Source: Virgisporangium aurantiacum
GTDB lineage: Bacteria > Actinomycetota > Actinomycetes > Mycobacteriales > Micromonosporaceae
Reading direction: 5' to 3'
Assembly: GCF_016863635.1 (NCBI RefSeq)
Contig: NZ_BOPG01000069.1
Coordinates: 17,371-81,370 of the forward strand
DNA: 64,000 bases
This document shows, one piece after another, positions 1 to 8,275 of this stretch. The translations under genes and the position numbers were made by a program. Below the pieces are notes generated by a model. It worked only from the letters and a program-made list of their open reading frames with translations, did not search any database and was not told the origin of the DNA. Positions within the stretch are counted from its first letter, which is position 1. Each line of letters starts with the position of its first letter.

Positions 1-149
1 TGCTGCCGGCCAGCCCCGGCTTCTACGCCGCCGGTGCCGCCGCGTCAGCGGAGCAGCTTGTCGACTTCATCGCGGGCAAGGTGCTCGACGCCGTGGGCGT
101 TCCACACACGTTGTTCAGCCGCTGGAGCGGTCAGCTCGGTGCGCATTGA
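1..149 (+). CDS. UbiX-like flavin prenyltransferase, C-terminal end only
   Basis: The window opens inside this gene; the reading frame begins at base 3 and ends with TGA at 147-149, giving 49 C-terminal residues. The segment has the family's ending: a P-A-S-P-G-F-Y stretch that lines the flavin and dimethylallyl phosphate pocket, then a helix like the L-V-D-F-I-A-G-K-V-L-D-A-V-G-V end of UbiX proteins. UbiX makes prenylated FMN for UbiD-type decarboxylases, and actinobacteria with the futalosine route keep such a pair for a late menaquinone step. The mqn genes downstream fit this. The family is clear from the conserved ending, but the partner decarboxylase lies outside the window. Confidence 0.75.
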   Translation, partial: LPASPGFYAAGAAASAEQLVDFIAGKVLDAVGVPHTLFSRWSGQLGAH

Positions 150-173
150 GCATGCTCAACGCGCACCGACGCG

Positions 174-368
174 TCAAACCGGTGACTCCTCGCCCAGCTC
201 GCCATCGAGCAGGGCACGAACCTCAGACTCCCGAAAGCGCCGGTGTCCGCCAGGGGTGCGGATGCTGCTGATGCGGCCAGCTGCCGCCCAGCGCGTCACC
301 GTCTTCGGATCCACCCGGAACAGCGCTGCCACTTCTCCCGGAGTGAGAAGACGATCTCCCGTGTCCAC
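174..368 (-). CDS. bldC: BldC-family small DNA-binding protein
   Basis: A 64-residue MerR-like winged helix with no effector domain. The core L-L-T-P-G-E-V-A-A-L-F-R-V-D-P-K-T-V-T-R-W is followed by the wing S-I-R-T-P-G-G-H-R-R-F-R, which is the signature of BldC, a developmental regulator in Streptomyces that binds direct repeats cooperatively. The GTG start at 368 has a GGGAGG ribosome site just upstream. It is transcribed away from the Lrp gene, and a perfect inverted repeat (384-411) lies in its upstream region. The assignment rests on near-complete similarity to the family over its whole length. Its regulon here is unknown. Confidence 0.88.
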   Translation of the reverse strand: MDTGDRLLTPGEVAALFRVDPKTVTRWAAAGRISSIRTPGGHRRFRESEVRALLDGELGEESPV

Positions 369-383
369 AACCCCTCCCAGTTT

Positions 384-411
384 TGATCACGCGCCGCCAA
401 ACGCGTGATCA
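384..411. promoter_or_regulatory. 10-bp inverted repeat upstream of bldC
   Basis: TGATCACGCG (384-393) and CGCGTGATCA (402-411) are perfect inverse complements separated by 8 bases. The element lies 15 bp before the bldC start codon, between the divergent bldC and Lrp genes. It could be an operator or a leader hairpin. No binding protein can be named from the sequence. Confidence 0.5.
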
Positions 412-501
412 TCGAGGCTTACGGCCAATTAGAGCACCGTCCGTGTGACGTGTCCGAAGAACATGGAAATAGCACGGGTTTGGGCGGATCGGGGCTTAAG
501 C

Positions 502-514
502 TAGGGTACTTTTC
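502..514 (+). promoter_or_regulatory. -10 element of a probably leaderless Lrp transcript
   Basis: TAGGGT at 502-507 is followed by exactly 7 bases and then the GTG start at 515. There is no ribosome-binding site. Actinobacteria commonly translate such leaderless mRNAs, so transcription probably starts at the G of the start codon. Confidence 0.55.
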
Positions 515-970
515 GTGGACGCCATCGATCGTCGCCTTCTCGATCTGCTGCGTGCCAATGCCCGACTCTCCTACGCAGAACTCGCGCGTCAGGTGGGATT
601 GTCGGCGCCGGCGGTGCACGAGCGGGTGGGCAAACTGGAAGCGGCCGGAACCATCCGTGGCTACCGGGCCGACGTACTACCCGAGGCGGTCGGGCTCGGT
701 GTCACCGCGATCATCGGCGTCGTACAGGACAGCGGTGGCGACACCCAGGACGTGCTCGAGGCGCTGCAGGCGATGCCGTCGATCGAGTCCTGCTACTTCA
801 TGGCGGGCGAGGAGTCGTTTCTGGCGACGGTGCGCGTCGGCACCATCCTCGAACTCGAACACTTCATCGTCGAACTGAACCGGACGCCCGGTGTCGCGCG
901 CACACGCACCGCGATCGCGCTGTCGACGAAGTGGGAAGGCCGGCCGAAGCCGTTGGCCGATCAGGATTGA
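515..970 (+). CDS. Lrp/AsnC-family transcriptional regulator
   Basis: A 151-residue regulator. The N-terminal helix-turn-helix (about residues 5-50) contains the typical D-R-R-L-L-D-L-L-R-A-N-A-R-L-S-Y-A-E-L-A start and the recognition helix S-A-P-A-V-H-E-R-V. The rest is the alpha-beta RAM (AsnC ligand) domain, with the G-E-E-S-F-L core where amino acids bind. Such proteins form octamers that sense amino acids. It ends 7 bp before the C-S lyase gene in the same direction, so the two probably form an operon and the ligand may be a sulfur amino acid; that link is inference. GTG was chosen as start because of the TAGGGT element 7 bp upstream. Confidence 0.88.
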   Translation: MDAIDRRLLDLLRANARLSYAELARQVGLSAPAVHERVGKLEAAGTIRGYRADVLPEAVGLGVTAIIGVVQDSGGDTQDVLEALQAMPSIESCYFMAGEESFLATVRVGTILELEHFIVELNRTPGVARTRTAIALSTKWEGRPKPLADQD

Positions 971-977
971 GGCCCGT

Positions 978-2129
978 GTGAACCCGTTGACCCAACTGGA
1001 TCTGTCCACCCTGCGTCGCCGTCGGAGCATGAAGTGGCGGCACTACCCCGACGACGTGCTGCCGCTCTGGGTCGCCGAGATGGACACGCCGTTGGCGCCG
1101 CCGATCGCCGCCGCTCTGGAAGAGGCGATCGCGTTGGGTGACACCGGATACGCCGACATCGGCCAGCTCGCCGAGGCGTACGCGGCGTTCGCGAAGCACC
1201 GGTTCGGGTGGTGGCCCGATCCCGCGCACTGCGTGCTCGCGGCCGACGTGGCCCAGGGCGTCATCGACGTGTTGCGGGTGGTCACGGAGCCCGGCGACAC
1301 GGTGCTGATCAACGAGCCGACGTACCCGCCGTTCCGGCGGATCATTCCGAACGCGGATCGGGTGCTCCGCGCGTCACCGATGACCCGGAGCGCCGACGGC
1401 CGCTTCCGCCTCGACCTGGATCGCCTGGACGCCGATCTGGCCGATACTGCGGTGCGGGCGTTCCTGTTGGTCAATCCGCACAATCCGACCGGAACGGTAC
1501 TTACCCGGGACGAATTGTCAGCGGTAGTTGCGCTGTGTTCCCGCCACGACGTGCGCCTGCTGTCCGACGAGATCCACGCGCCGCTGGTGTATCCGTCCGA
1601 AGCATCCTTTGTGCCGCTTTTGAGCCTGCCCGAGGCGCAGCGGTCGATCGTGTTCGTGTCCGCCACCAAGGCGTGGAACCTGGCCGGGCTGAAGGCATCG
1701 CTGGTCATCGCCGGGGCCGAGGCGGTCGCCGACGTGCGGGCAATTCCAGCGGACGCGGCGGTGAATGCCGGTCTGCTCGGCGTGCTCGCCTCGGAGGCGG
1801 CGTTCCGGGCCGGCGGCCCGTGGCTCGACGACCTGCTGGCCGGCCTCGACCACAACCGCACCCTGCTCGACTCGCTGCTGGCCAAGCACCTGCCCGGCGT
1901 CGGGTACGTGCCACCCGCAGCGACGTTCCTGGCCTGGCTCGACTGCTCCAGCCTGGGGCCCGATCCCGCGGCCCGCTTCCTGGAGCAGGCGCGGGTGGCG
2001 TTCACCCCCGGGCCGGATTTCGGCCCGCTGGGCGCGGGCTTCGTCCGGCTGAACCTGGCGACCAGCCCGGAGATCCTCACCGAGGCGGTGGCCCGGATGG
2101 CCAAACTAGCCGAGGGCCCCACCAAGTAG
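978..2129 (+). CDS. MalY/PatB-type pyridoxal phosphate C-S lyase (aminotransferase class I/II)
   Basis: A 383-residue fold-type I PLP enzyme. The early W-V-A-E-M-D motif near residue 35 is diagnostic of the MalY/PatB branch, which cleaves cystathionine, cysteine or cysteine conjugates to thiol, pyruvate and ammonia. The Schiff-base lysine is K231 in S-A-T-K-A-W-N-L-A-G, and N-P-H-N-P-T-G and D-E-I-H are the usual PLP contacts. The start at 978 (V-N-P-L-T) gives the standard length; an upstream extension would overlap the Lrp gene. The last 24 bp overlap the 3' end of the convergent minus-strand gene. The family is firm, but the exact substrate is not. Confidence 0.88.
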   Translation: MNPLTQLDLSTLRRRRSMKWRHYPDDVLPLWVAEMDTPLAPPIAAALEEAIALGDTGYADIGQLAEAYAAFAKHRFGWWPDPAHCVLAADVAQGVIDVLRVVTEPGDTVLINEPTYPPFRRIIPNADRVLRASPMTRSADGRFRLDLDRLDADLADTAVRAFLLVNPHNPTGTVLTRDELSAVVALCSRHDVRLLSDEIHAPLVYPSEASFVPLLSLPEAQRSIVFVSATKAWNLAGLKASLVIAGAEAVADVRAIPADAAVNAGLLGVLASEAAFRAGGPWLDDLLAGLDHNRTLLDSLLAKHLPGVGYVPPAATFLAWLDCSSLGPDPAARFLEQARVAFTPGPDFGPLGAGFVRLNLATSPEILTEAVARMAKLAEGPTK

Positions 2130-5021
2130 GTCGCTGATCATATCGTTGAACAGCGTCGCGGCGAGCAGCCCGAGCAGGACCATCACCACGAGCACCACCG
2201 CCAGAATGATGACCACCTTGGCCGTGCGACTCTTCGGCGTCGGTGTGTCGGCCCGCCCCTGCCCGAGAATGTGACCCGTCAGCGACCCCGACGACTCCAC
2301 CGGGTTGGGCGCCTGGAACGCCGGCTGCTGCTGGTTCGGGTAGTAGCCCTGGTTGCTGGCCGGTCCGCCGACGTTCCGCAGCCCCGGCGTGGCCGCCCCG
2401 TACGGATCGCCGGTGTTGGCGGGCGGCGCACTGCTCGGACCCGCCTCATGGGCACCGTAGACGGTTCCGCCGTGGCTGGACGGATACTGCTGCCCTTGCC
2501 GGGGTTGCTGTGCCTGTTGCTGGTTGGGCCAGAGCATCTGCCCGGGTGCTTCTGAGGGTGGTGGTGGCGTGTGCGCGCCACTCGGGCCGAACGCCTGCTG
2601 CGCCGGTGCGTTTCCGTAGGTGGATCCGTAGGTGCCCGGCGTGCTCTGTCCCGAAGCCGGAGGCCCATAGGCGGACGCGCCGTAAGTCGAGGGTGGCGGC
2701 CCGTATTGAGAGGCGGGCGCCTCACTCGGCGGTTGCCCGTAGGAGGGGGCAGGCGCCGCGCTCTCGCTCGACGGCGGCGGCCCGTAGGGACTTTCACTCG
2801 ACGGCGGCCGCCCGTATGGAGACGCGGGCGCCTCACTCGGCGGTTGGCCGTAGGACGGTGCGGGCGCCGCACTTTCGCTCGGTGGCGGTGGCCCGTATGG
2901 AGATGCGGGTGCTTCGCGTGATGGCGGCGGCCCGTACGGCGAGGCGGGCGCCGCGCCCTCACCCGATGGCGGCCCGTATGGCGAAGCCGCTCCCTCGCTT
3001 GACGGCGTGCTGAACCGGCCCGGTGCCTCCGGCCTGGCATGCGCCCCCGCCGACTCGGTGTACGTCCCACCCGAATAACCGACCGACGGCGGCGTCGGTA
3101 CCGGCGACGGTGGCACCGGTCCCGGCCCAGGCGGCGGCCCTCCGGGGCCAGGCGTCGGATCCGGCAACGGCGGAGTTGGCGCCGGCCCCGGCGAAGGAAA
3201 CGGCGACGGCTCCGAAGGCCCCGGCCGCCCCGGCTCAGGTCCTGGCCGATGCGGATCCGGCCCGAGCCCGCCGCCGAACGACGCGCCGCCACCGGACGGT
3301 TCGCGTGCCCCACCTAACGGCTGACGCCCAGCGCCGCCACCCGGGTCGGTCCCCGACGGATCCCCCCGCAAAGCCTCAACAGCCTGCAACGACTCCACAG
3401 CCCGCAGCGACTCGGCCCGATCACTCCGCGGCCGGCTGCTCCCGTACGTCCCCGGACTACTCGGCCCCGCGGCCGCGGCCGCCGCAGCCGCCTCCGCGGC
3501 CGTAATCTGGCTGTACTGCGGCACCGAGGCAGTTGCCCGAGCACCGGCGGACCCCCCAGGCGAAACACTTGCCGCTCCCGCTGCGGGCGACAACCCAGCC
3601 GACCCCGCAGCCGGCGAGACACTGGCCGATCCGGCGACGGGCGGCAGGCCGGCCGATCCGGCAGCCGGCGAAACGCTCGCCGATCCGGAGACCGGTGGCA
3701 AACCAGCCGATCCGGAGACCGGTGGCAGGCTGGCCGATCCGGCGGCCGGCGAAACGCTGGCCGATCCCGCGACCGGTGGCGCACTGGCCGGCCTGGCCGC
3801 AGCCCCGTGCCGCCCCGATTCCGGCGTCCCGCTCAGCTCCGCGTTCTCTCCAGCCGGCGCGGACCACCCACCCCGAGCGGGCAGGCCCCCGCCAGCGGAA
3901 CTGTTCCACCCACCCGCAGCCGCCGGCGCTGGCACCTCGGATTCGGGTGGACTGTTCCAGCCGCTCGCGCGCTCGGGCTCGGCCGCACTGTTCCAGCCGC
4001 CGCTCGCGCGCTGCTCGGGCTCGGCTGAACTGTTCCAGCTGCCGCGGGCGGGCTGTTCGGGCTCGGGCGTGGTGTTCCATCCGCGGCTCGGGCTGCCTTG
4101 CGCGGGCGCCTCGGGTTCGGGCTGGCTGGTCCAGCCGCTGCTGGCGTGCGCCGGTGGGTCGGGTTCGGGCGGCGGTGCCGGCGCTCCACCACGGCCCGGT
4201 GATTCCCCGAAAGGCTGGGCGAACGCTGCCCACGGGGACCCGCCTAGGTCAGGGGCACTGGGCTGCCGGCGCGGCAGTTCGCCGCCCCTGCCCATCGAGA
4301 TCCCCTCGGGCGGAGAGACCGGATCCAACGACGAAGCGCCGGACGGTGCCGCGGGCGAGAACGGTGCCGCAGGCGAGAAGGGCGCTGCCGGTGAGAACGG
4401 TGCGGCCGGCGGCTGCGGCGGAGGTCCGAACGGCGAGGCGGGAGACTGCCCGCCGGATCCGAACGTCGGCTGCGGCGAGCCCCCGCCAACAGGCGGCGAC
4501 GGCGGCTGCGGCGGCGATCCGCCGAACGGCGAAGGCGGCTGGGATCCGCCGAACGGCGACGAGGACGGTTGCGGCTGCGGCGGCTGCGGCGGCGATCCGA
4601 ACACCGACGAACCGGGCTGCGAATAAGGCGAAGCCGGCGGCACCGGAGGAGCAGGCGGCGCCGGCGGAGAGGACGCAGGCGCGGGCGGCGAGGACGGTGA
4701 CGCCGGCGGGGTCGCGCCCGGCCACAATGTGCCGCCACTCATCAACATCGATGGCGGGTTGTACTCATCGTCGTCGTCTTCGACCGGGTCGCCCAGCGGC
4801 TCCAGCGTTGCGCCCATCGGGGGCGGTGGGGGGAGCGGCGGAAGTTCTTCGCCGGAGGTTGGCGCGCCCTGGGCGGCCTCGGCAAGCGGGCCGCCCGGCC
4901 AGGCCGATGGCTCCGCCTCGACACCCGCGGCGACCGCTGTGCCACAGGTTGGGCACGCCCGCGCCCGACCTGGCAAAGGGTCCCCGCAGGCTCGGCAGCG
5001 AACCGCCTCTGGCCCTTCCAT
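2106..5021 (-). CDS. Zinc-ribbon, proline-rich, C-terminally membrane-anchored protein of unknown function
   Basis: A 971-residue protein I do not recognise as a named family. It begins with a zinc ribbon (C9-x2-C12 and C23-x2-C26). About 890 residues of low-complexity sequence follow, rich in Pro, Ser, Gly and Ala. Within it are S-x-S-V-S-P-A-A-G-S-A / G-L-P-P-V-x-G-S-A repeats, S-G-W-N-S-S-x-E-P-E repeats, and A-S-P-Y-G-P-P-P-S repeats. A single hydrophobic segment about 45 residues from the end (V-V-I-I-L-A-V-V-L-V-V) should anchor it, with the ribbon and long tail most likely cytoplasmic. It lies just downstream of the NlpC/P60 gene on the same strand, 45 bp apart, so a cell-envelope role is possible but unproven. 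Confidence 0.8.
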   Translation of the reverse strand: MEGPEAVRCRACGDPLPGRARACPTCGTAVAAGVEAEPSAWPGGPLAEAAQGAPTSGEELPPLPPPPPMGATLEPLGDPVEDDDDEYNPPSMLMSGGTLWPGATPPASPSSPPAPASSPPAPPAPPVPPASPYSQPGSSVFGSPPQPPQPQPSSSPFGGSQPPSPFGGSPPQPPSPPVGGGSPQPTFGSGGQSPASPFGPPPQPPAAPFSPAAPFSPAAPFSPAAPSGASSLDPVSPPEGISMGRGGELPRRQPSAPDLGGSPWAAFAQPFGESPGRGGAPAPPPEPDPPAHASSGWTSQPEPEAPAQGSPSRGWNTTPEPEQPARGSWNSSAEPEQRASGGWNSAAEPERASGWNSPPESEVPAPAAAGGWNSSAGGGLPARGGWSAPAGENAELSGTPESGRHGAAARPASAPPVAGSASVSPAAGSASLPPVSGSAGLPPVSGSASVSPAAGSAGLPPVAGSASVSPAAGSAGLSPAAGAASVSPGGSAGARATASVPQYSQITAAEAAAAAAAAGPSSPGTYGSSRPRSDRAESLRAVESLQAVEALRGDPSGTDPGGGAGRQPLGGAREPSGGGASFGGGLGPDPHRPGPEPGRPGPSEPSPFPSPGPAPTPPLPDPTPGPGGPPPGPGPVPPSPVPTPPSVGYSGGTYTESAGAHARPEAPGRFSTPSSEGAASPYGPPSGEGAAPASPYGPPPSREAPASPYGPPPPSESAAPAPSYGQPPSEAPASPYGRPPSSESPYGPPPSSESAAPAPSYGQPPSEAPASQYGPPPSTYGASAYGPPASGQSTPGTYGSTYGNAPAQQAFGPSGAHTPPPPSEAPGQMLWPNQQQAQQPRQGQQYPSSHGGTVYGAHEAGPSSAPPANTGDPYGAATPGLRNVGGPASNQGYYPNQQQPAFQAPNPVESSGSLTGHILGQGRADTPTPKSRTAKVVIILAVVLVVMVLLGLLAATLFNDMISDLLGGALG

Positions 5022-5066
5022 GACCGCCTCCTAGCCTGCAGAGCTTGGAGCCCCGCAGTCTAGCCG

Positions 5067-6494
5067 CTATGGTCCCGAACTCCCCGCGCTGGAGCTACTC
5101 GGCGGTCTTGTTGTCGTTGCTGACCGGGAAGTACTCGTCTGGCCGCTTTGCGACTGCCCGGGATCAGGCGTTCGCGACGTCGAACCGGACGGACTGGTCG
5201 ACGGCTCCTGGGTAGCGGGCGCCGAGCTCGACGACGAGGATCCCGGCTGCGACGAAGAAGATCCCGGCTGCGACGACGACGAGTTACCCGGCTGCGACGA
5301 CGACGAGGAGGACGACGAAGAGGAGGAGGAAGAAGACGACGAGGACGATGACGACGATCCGCCCGTCGCCGACGAATTGACCGGAATCGCCGGCCATGGC
5401 CGGGCCGCGCCGTAGTACCGCGACCACCACACCGAGGAGATCTGCACCTTCTTGCCGGTGGTGGGCGCCTGGATCATCTTGCCGCCACCGATGTACAGGC
5501 CCACGTGGTGAATGCCCACCCACGAGCCCGACGGGCCGAAGAACACGAGGTCACCGGGCAGCAGGAACTCCTTGCTGGCGACCTTCGGGGTGGCCCGGTA
5601 CTGCTCGTTCGCGATGCGGGGCAGCTGGTTGTAGCCGGCACTGCGGTACGCCGCCCACATGAGGCCGGAGCAGTCGTACGTGTTCGGGCCCTCGGCGCCG
5701 AACTCGTACCACTTGCCGATCTGCCGGCGGGCGAACTCGATCACCTGCGCGACGCGTGGGTCGGGCATGTAGCCGTTGGACGCGCCCAGGTTGTACGCCG
5801 CGCCGACCGACTGCTCGTAGGCCTCGAGTTCGGCCTCGGCCAACGGGTTCGACGTGAGTGCCGCCTTCGCCTGGTCGTACGCGAGTTGGGCGGAGTTGCG
5901 CTGGGCCACCAGGCCGGCCTGCGTGGCCTGCGCGGCGATGACGGCCTCGGCGGCCGTGCGCGCGATCGCCTCGGCGCGGGCCAGTTCGCGGGCGAGACCC
6001 TCGCCGCCGGCCTGCTGCCCGAGCGCCGGGGTGACCTTGGAGAGCCGGTGCAGGTCGTTGGCGTACTCGCCGAACGGGCCGAGGGCCTTGGACGCCTTGT
6101 ACGCGTCGGCGGCGGCGGAGTCGGCCTGCTGCCGCAGCTCTTCGACCTTCCGGTCGGCCGACTGGGCCTCGAACTCCTTGGCGCGCAGGTCGGCGTCGCC
6201 GAGGGCGACCCGCTCGTCGAGCTTCTTGAGCTGGCCCTCCAGGGTCTGGACGGTGTAGGTCGCGTTCTGCTGCTGCTGGGCGGCGGGGCTGAGACCGGCC
6301 GGCACGTTGTTCTGGGTGCCACCCGACTCGCTGGCACCCGCGGCGGTCGCCGGCGGCCGGGCACCGGAATCGGGGACGGCCGGATCGCCCGGCACTGCCA
6401 CCGCCGGGTGGGCCAGGATCACCGCAGCGGCCGTGCAAACGGTCATAACCGCTGCGAGGACGCCTGCCCGAGCCCTGCCGATCTTATGGATCAT
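5067..6494 (-). CDS. Secreted NlpC/P60 peptidoglycan endopeptidase (RipA-like)
   Basis: A 475-residue exported hydrolase. A signal peptide covers about residues 1-33. A coiled-coil region follows (about 75-225), as in RipA and other septal hydrolases, where it restrains the enzyme. The NlpC/P60 domain spans about 245-375, with catalytic C275 in Y-D-C-S-G-L and H330 in H-H-V-G-L-Y-I-G-G-G. These enzymes cut the D-Glu to meso-DAP stem-peptide bond and are needed for daughter-cell separation. The C-terminal 90 residues are a serine run with short Q-P-G-x-S blocks, probably a flexible wall-spanning tail. It starts with ATG, and no c-di-AMP riboswitch was recognisable in the upstream region. Confidence 0.9.
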   Translation of the reverse strand: MIHKIGRARAGVLAAVMTVCTAAAVILAHPAVAVPGDPAVPDSGARPPATAAGASESGGTQNNVPAGLSPAAQQQQNATYTVQTLEGQLKKLDERVALGDADLRAKEFEAQSADRKVEELRQQADSAAADAYKASKALGPFGEYANDLHRLSKVTPALGQQAGGEGLARELARAEAIARTAAEAVIAAQATQAGLVAQRNSAQLAYDQAKAALTSNPLAEAELEAYEQSVGAAYNLGASNGYMPDPRVAQVIEFARRQIGKWYEFGAEGPNTYDCSGLMWAAYRSAGYNQLPRIANEQYRATPKVASKEFLLPGDLVFFGPSGSWVGIHHVGLYIGGGKMIQAPTTGKKVQISSVWWSRYYGAARPWPAIPVNSSATGGSSSSSSSSSSSSSSSSSSSSSQPGNSSSSQPGSSSSQPGSSSSSSAPATQEPSTSPSGSTSRTPDPGQSQSGQTSTSRSATTTRPPSSSSAGSSGP

Positions 6495-6618
6495 GCCTCC
6501 GCCTCGTCGCGTGCCGCCGCCGTACCGATCCTTGTTACCTCAAACACGCTCCGAGTGTCGACAGTCATCGAACAGTTCGCACCCAATTGCCAGCTTCGAG
6601 GGTGCCCTCGACGACGGC

Positions 6619-6631
6619 TAGGCTCGTCTGC
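6619..6631 (+). promoter_or_regulatory. -10 element of probably leaderless mqnE
   Basis: TAGGCT at 6619-6624 precedes the GTG start (6632) by 7 bases, and no ribosome-binding site is present. The spacing matches that of the other apparently leaderless genes of the window. Confidence 0.5.
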
Positions 6632-7801
6632 GTGGACGCCGGACGTAAGCGGGAACTGGAAGCCAAGGTCTACTCGGGTGAGCGCCTGACCAGGGAGGAC
6701 GGCGTCGCCCTCTACGAGAGCGACGACCTCACCTGGCTCGGACGCCTGGCGCATCACGTGCGCACCGAGAAGAACGGTGACAGGGTGATGTTCAACGTCA
6801 ACCGGCACCTCAACCTCACCAATGTCTGTTCCGCATCCTGTGCATACTGCTCGTTCCAGCGCAAGCCGGGCGAGAAAGACGCCTACACGATGCGCGTCCA
6901 CGAGGCCGTCGCGAAGGCCAAGGAGATGGAGGGTGAGCAGCTCACCGAGCTGCACATCGTCAACGGCCTGCACCCGACGCTGCCGTGGCGGTACTACCCC
7001 AAGGTCCTCCGCGAGCTCAAGGCCGCGCTGCCGGACGTCTCCTTGAAGTGCTTCACCGCGACCGAGATCCAGTGGTTCGAGAAGATCTCCGGCCTCGGAG
7101 CCAGCGAGATCCTCGACGAACTGATCGACGCGGGCCTGGCCTCCCTCACCGGCGGCGGCGCCGAGATCTTCGACTGGGAGGTGCGACAGCACATCGTCGA
7201 CCACGCCACCCACTGGGAGGACTGGTCGCGGATCCACCGCCTCGCCCATGAAAAGGGGCTGAAGACCCCGGCCACGATGCTCTACGGGCACATCGAAGAG
7301 CCAAAGCATCGAGTGGACCACGTGCTGCGCCTCCGCGAACTCCAGGATGAAACCGGTGGCTTCGCGGTGTTCATCCCGCTCCGCTACCAGCACGACTTCG
7401 TCGATTCCGCCGACGGCAAGATCCGTAACCGCCTGCAGGCCCGCACCACCATGGCCTCGCCGGCGGAGTCGCTGAAGACCTTCGCCGTGTCGCGCCTCCT
7501 GTTCGACAACGTTCCGCACGTGAAGTGCTTCTGGGTCATGCACGGGTTGTCGCTGGCCCAACTCTCGTTGAACTTCGGTGTCGACGACCTCGACGGCTCG
7601 GTGGTCGAGTACAAGATCACGCATGACGCCGACAGCTACGGCACGCCCACCACGATGCACCGCGAAGACCTGCTCACCCTCATCGGTGACGCCGGCTTCG
7701 TCCCGGTGGAGCGCAACACGAAGTACGAGGTGGTCCGCGAATTCCCCGGGCCGGTCTCGCTGGCCGAACGCCGCGCCGTGCCCCAACAGGTGATCGCCTA
7801 G
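6632..7801 (+). CDS. mqnE: Aminofutalosine synthase MqnE
   Basis: A 389-residue radical SAM enzyme of the futalosine menaquinone pathway. It joins an adenosyl radical to 3-[(1-carboxyvinyl)oxy]benzoate, the MqnA product, to give aminofutalosine. The cluster motif is C66-x3-C70-x2-C73, placed after F-N-V-N-R-H-L-N-L-T-N, and G-E-K-D-A-Y-T-M follows; these distinguish MqnE from the related MqnC further downstream. The GTG at 6632 was chosen over earlier codons because it gives the family's usual N-terminus and sits 7 bp after TAGGCT. It stands alone, divergent from the NlpC/P60 gene, rather than in an operon with the other mqn genes. Confidence 0.93.
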   Translation: MDAGRKRELEAKVYSGERLTREDGVALYESDDLTWLGRLAHHVRTEKNGDRVMFNVNRHLNLTNVCSASCAYCSFQRKPGEKDAYTMRVHEAVAKAKEMEGEQLTELHIVNGLHPTLPWRYYPKVLRELKAALPDVSLKCFTATEIQWFEKISGLGASEILDELIDAGLASLTGGGAEIFDWEVRQHIVDHATHWEDWSRIHRLAHEKGLKTPATMLYGHIEEPKHRVDHVLRLRELQDETGGFAVFIPLRYQHDFVDSADGKIRNRLQARTTMASPAESLKTFAVSRLLFDNVPHVKCFWVMHGLSLAQLSLNFGVDDLDGSVVEYKITHDADSYGTPTTMHREDLLTLIGDAGFVPVERNTKYEVVREFPGPVSLAERRAVPQQVIA

Positions 7802-7812
7802 ATTTCCACCGG

Positions 7813-7863
7813 TTATCCACAAGGCCCAGCCAAACCCTGTGGATAACTCCCGCGTTATCCACA
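7813..7863. promoter_or_regulatory. Cluster of three perfect DnaA boxes with an 11-bp hairpin
   Basis: The 9-mer TTATCCACA occurs at 7813-7821 (+), 7838-7846 (-) and 7855-7863 (+). The second and third extend into a perfect inverted repeat, CTGTGGATAAC (7837-7847) and GTTATCCACAG (7854-7864), with a 6-base loop. The cluster fills the whole gap between mqnE and the next gene and abuts that gene's -10. It could bind DnaA, end mqnE transcription, or both. No replication gene is nearby. Confidence 0.6.
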
Positions 7864-7867
7864 GGGC

Positions 7868-7879
7868 TACGCTCGGGCG
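7868..7879 (+). promoter_or_regulatory. -10 element for the small membrane protein pair
   Basis: TACGCT (7868-7873) lies 6 bases before the GTG at 7880, with no ribosome-binding site between. The third DnaA box ends 4 bp upstream, so a bound DnaA would overlap the promoter spacer and could control it. Confidence 0.5.
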
Positions 7880-8275
7880 GTGTCTACCGCTGCCGTGAAG
7901 CCGCCGCGTGGGCTGGCCGAGTTGCTGCTCGCCGGCGCCGGTGGAGTCGTGCTGGGCGCGGTGCTGGTGATCGTCGTCGATCTGGTGTTTGCCCTGGCCA
8001 GCCTCGGTGGATTCGGCAGCGCCAGCGGCGTGCTCGCCGTTTTTCCGGCGGCATTCGTCTACTACGAGGAGTACCGGAAGCGGCCGCTTTCGTGGCTCGC
8101 CATCCTGTGTGCCCTCCTTGCCCTGATTCTCGCGGCGGGCGTCGGGTACGGCGTCGCCGCGGCGACGGGGCTGCCGCCGCTGGGGTCGGGGATTGCCGCG
8201 GCTTTCGTCGCCGCCGTCGTCTACGCCGTTCTCTGGCACACCGGAACGAGAGGAACGAGAGGGAACAATCCGTGA
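7880..8275 (+). CDS. Small multi-pass membrane protein, unknown function
   Basis: A 131-residue protein that I do not recognise. It has four hydrophobic segments at about residues 13-37, 42-60, 70-92 and 98-117, separated by short loops. A charged E-E-Y-R-K-R-P patch near residue 63 is probably cytoplasmic. The end of the gene shares four bases with the start of the DUF4229 gene (GTGA at 8272-8275), so the two are probably co-translated. The promoter is a leaderless type next to three DnaA boxes, which is the only hint about regulation. Confidence 0.7.
   Translation: MSTAAVKPPRGLAELLLAGAGGVVLGAVLVIVVDLVFALASLGGFGSASGVLAVFPAAFVYYEEYRKRPLSWLAILCALLALILAAGVGYGVAAATGLPPLGSGIAAAFVAAVVYAVLWHTGTRGTRGNNP

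Noticed and set aside
5148..5351. Small arginine-rich frame on the plus strand
   Set aside because: It is the reverse complement of the serine repeat tail of the NlpC/P60 protein, a composition artefact.
6495..6631. c-di-AMP (ydaO) riboswitch upstream of the NlpC/P60 gene
   Set aside because: Such hydrolase genes often have one in Actinobacteria, but the 137-bp region shows none of its conserved segments and is also occupied by the mqnE promoter.
6491..8239. A 582-codon minus-strand open frame opposite mqnE and the small membrane gene
   Set aside because: It is a shadow of mqnE; it also crosses the DnaA-box gap and the NlpC/P60 promoter region without a plausible start.
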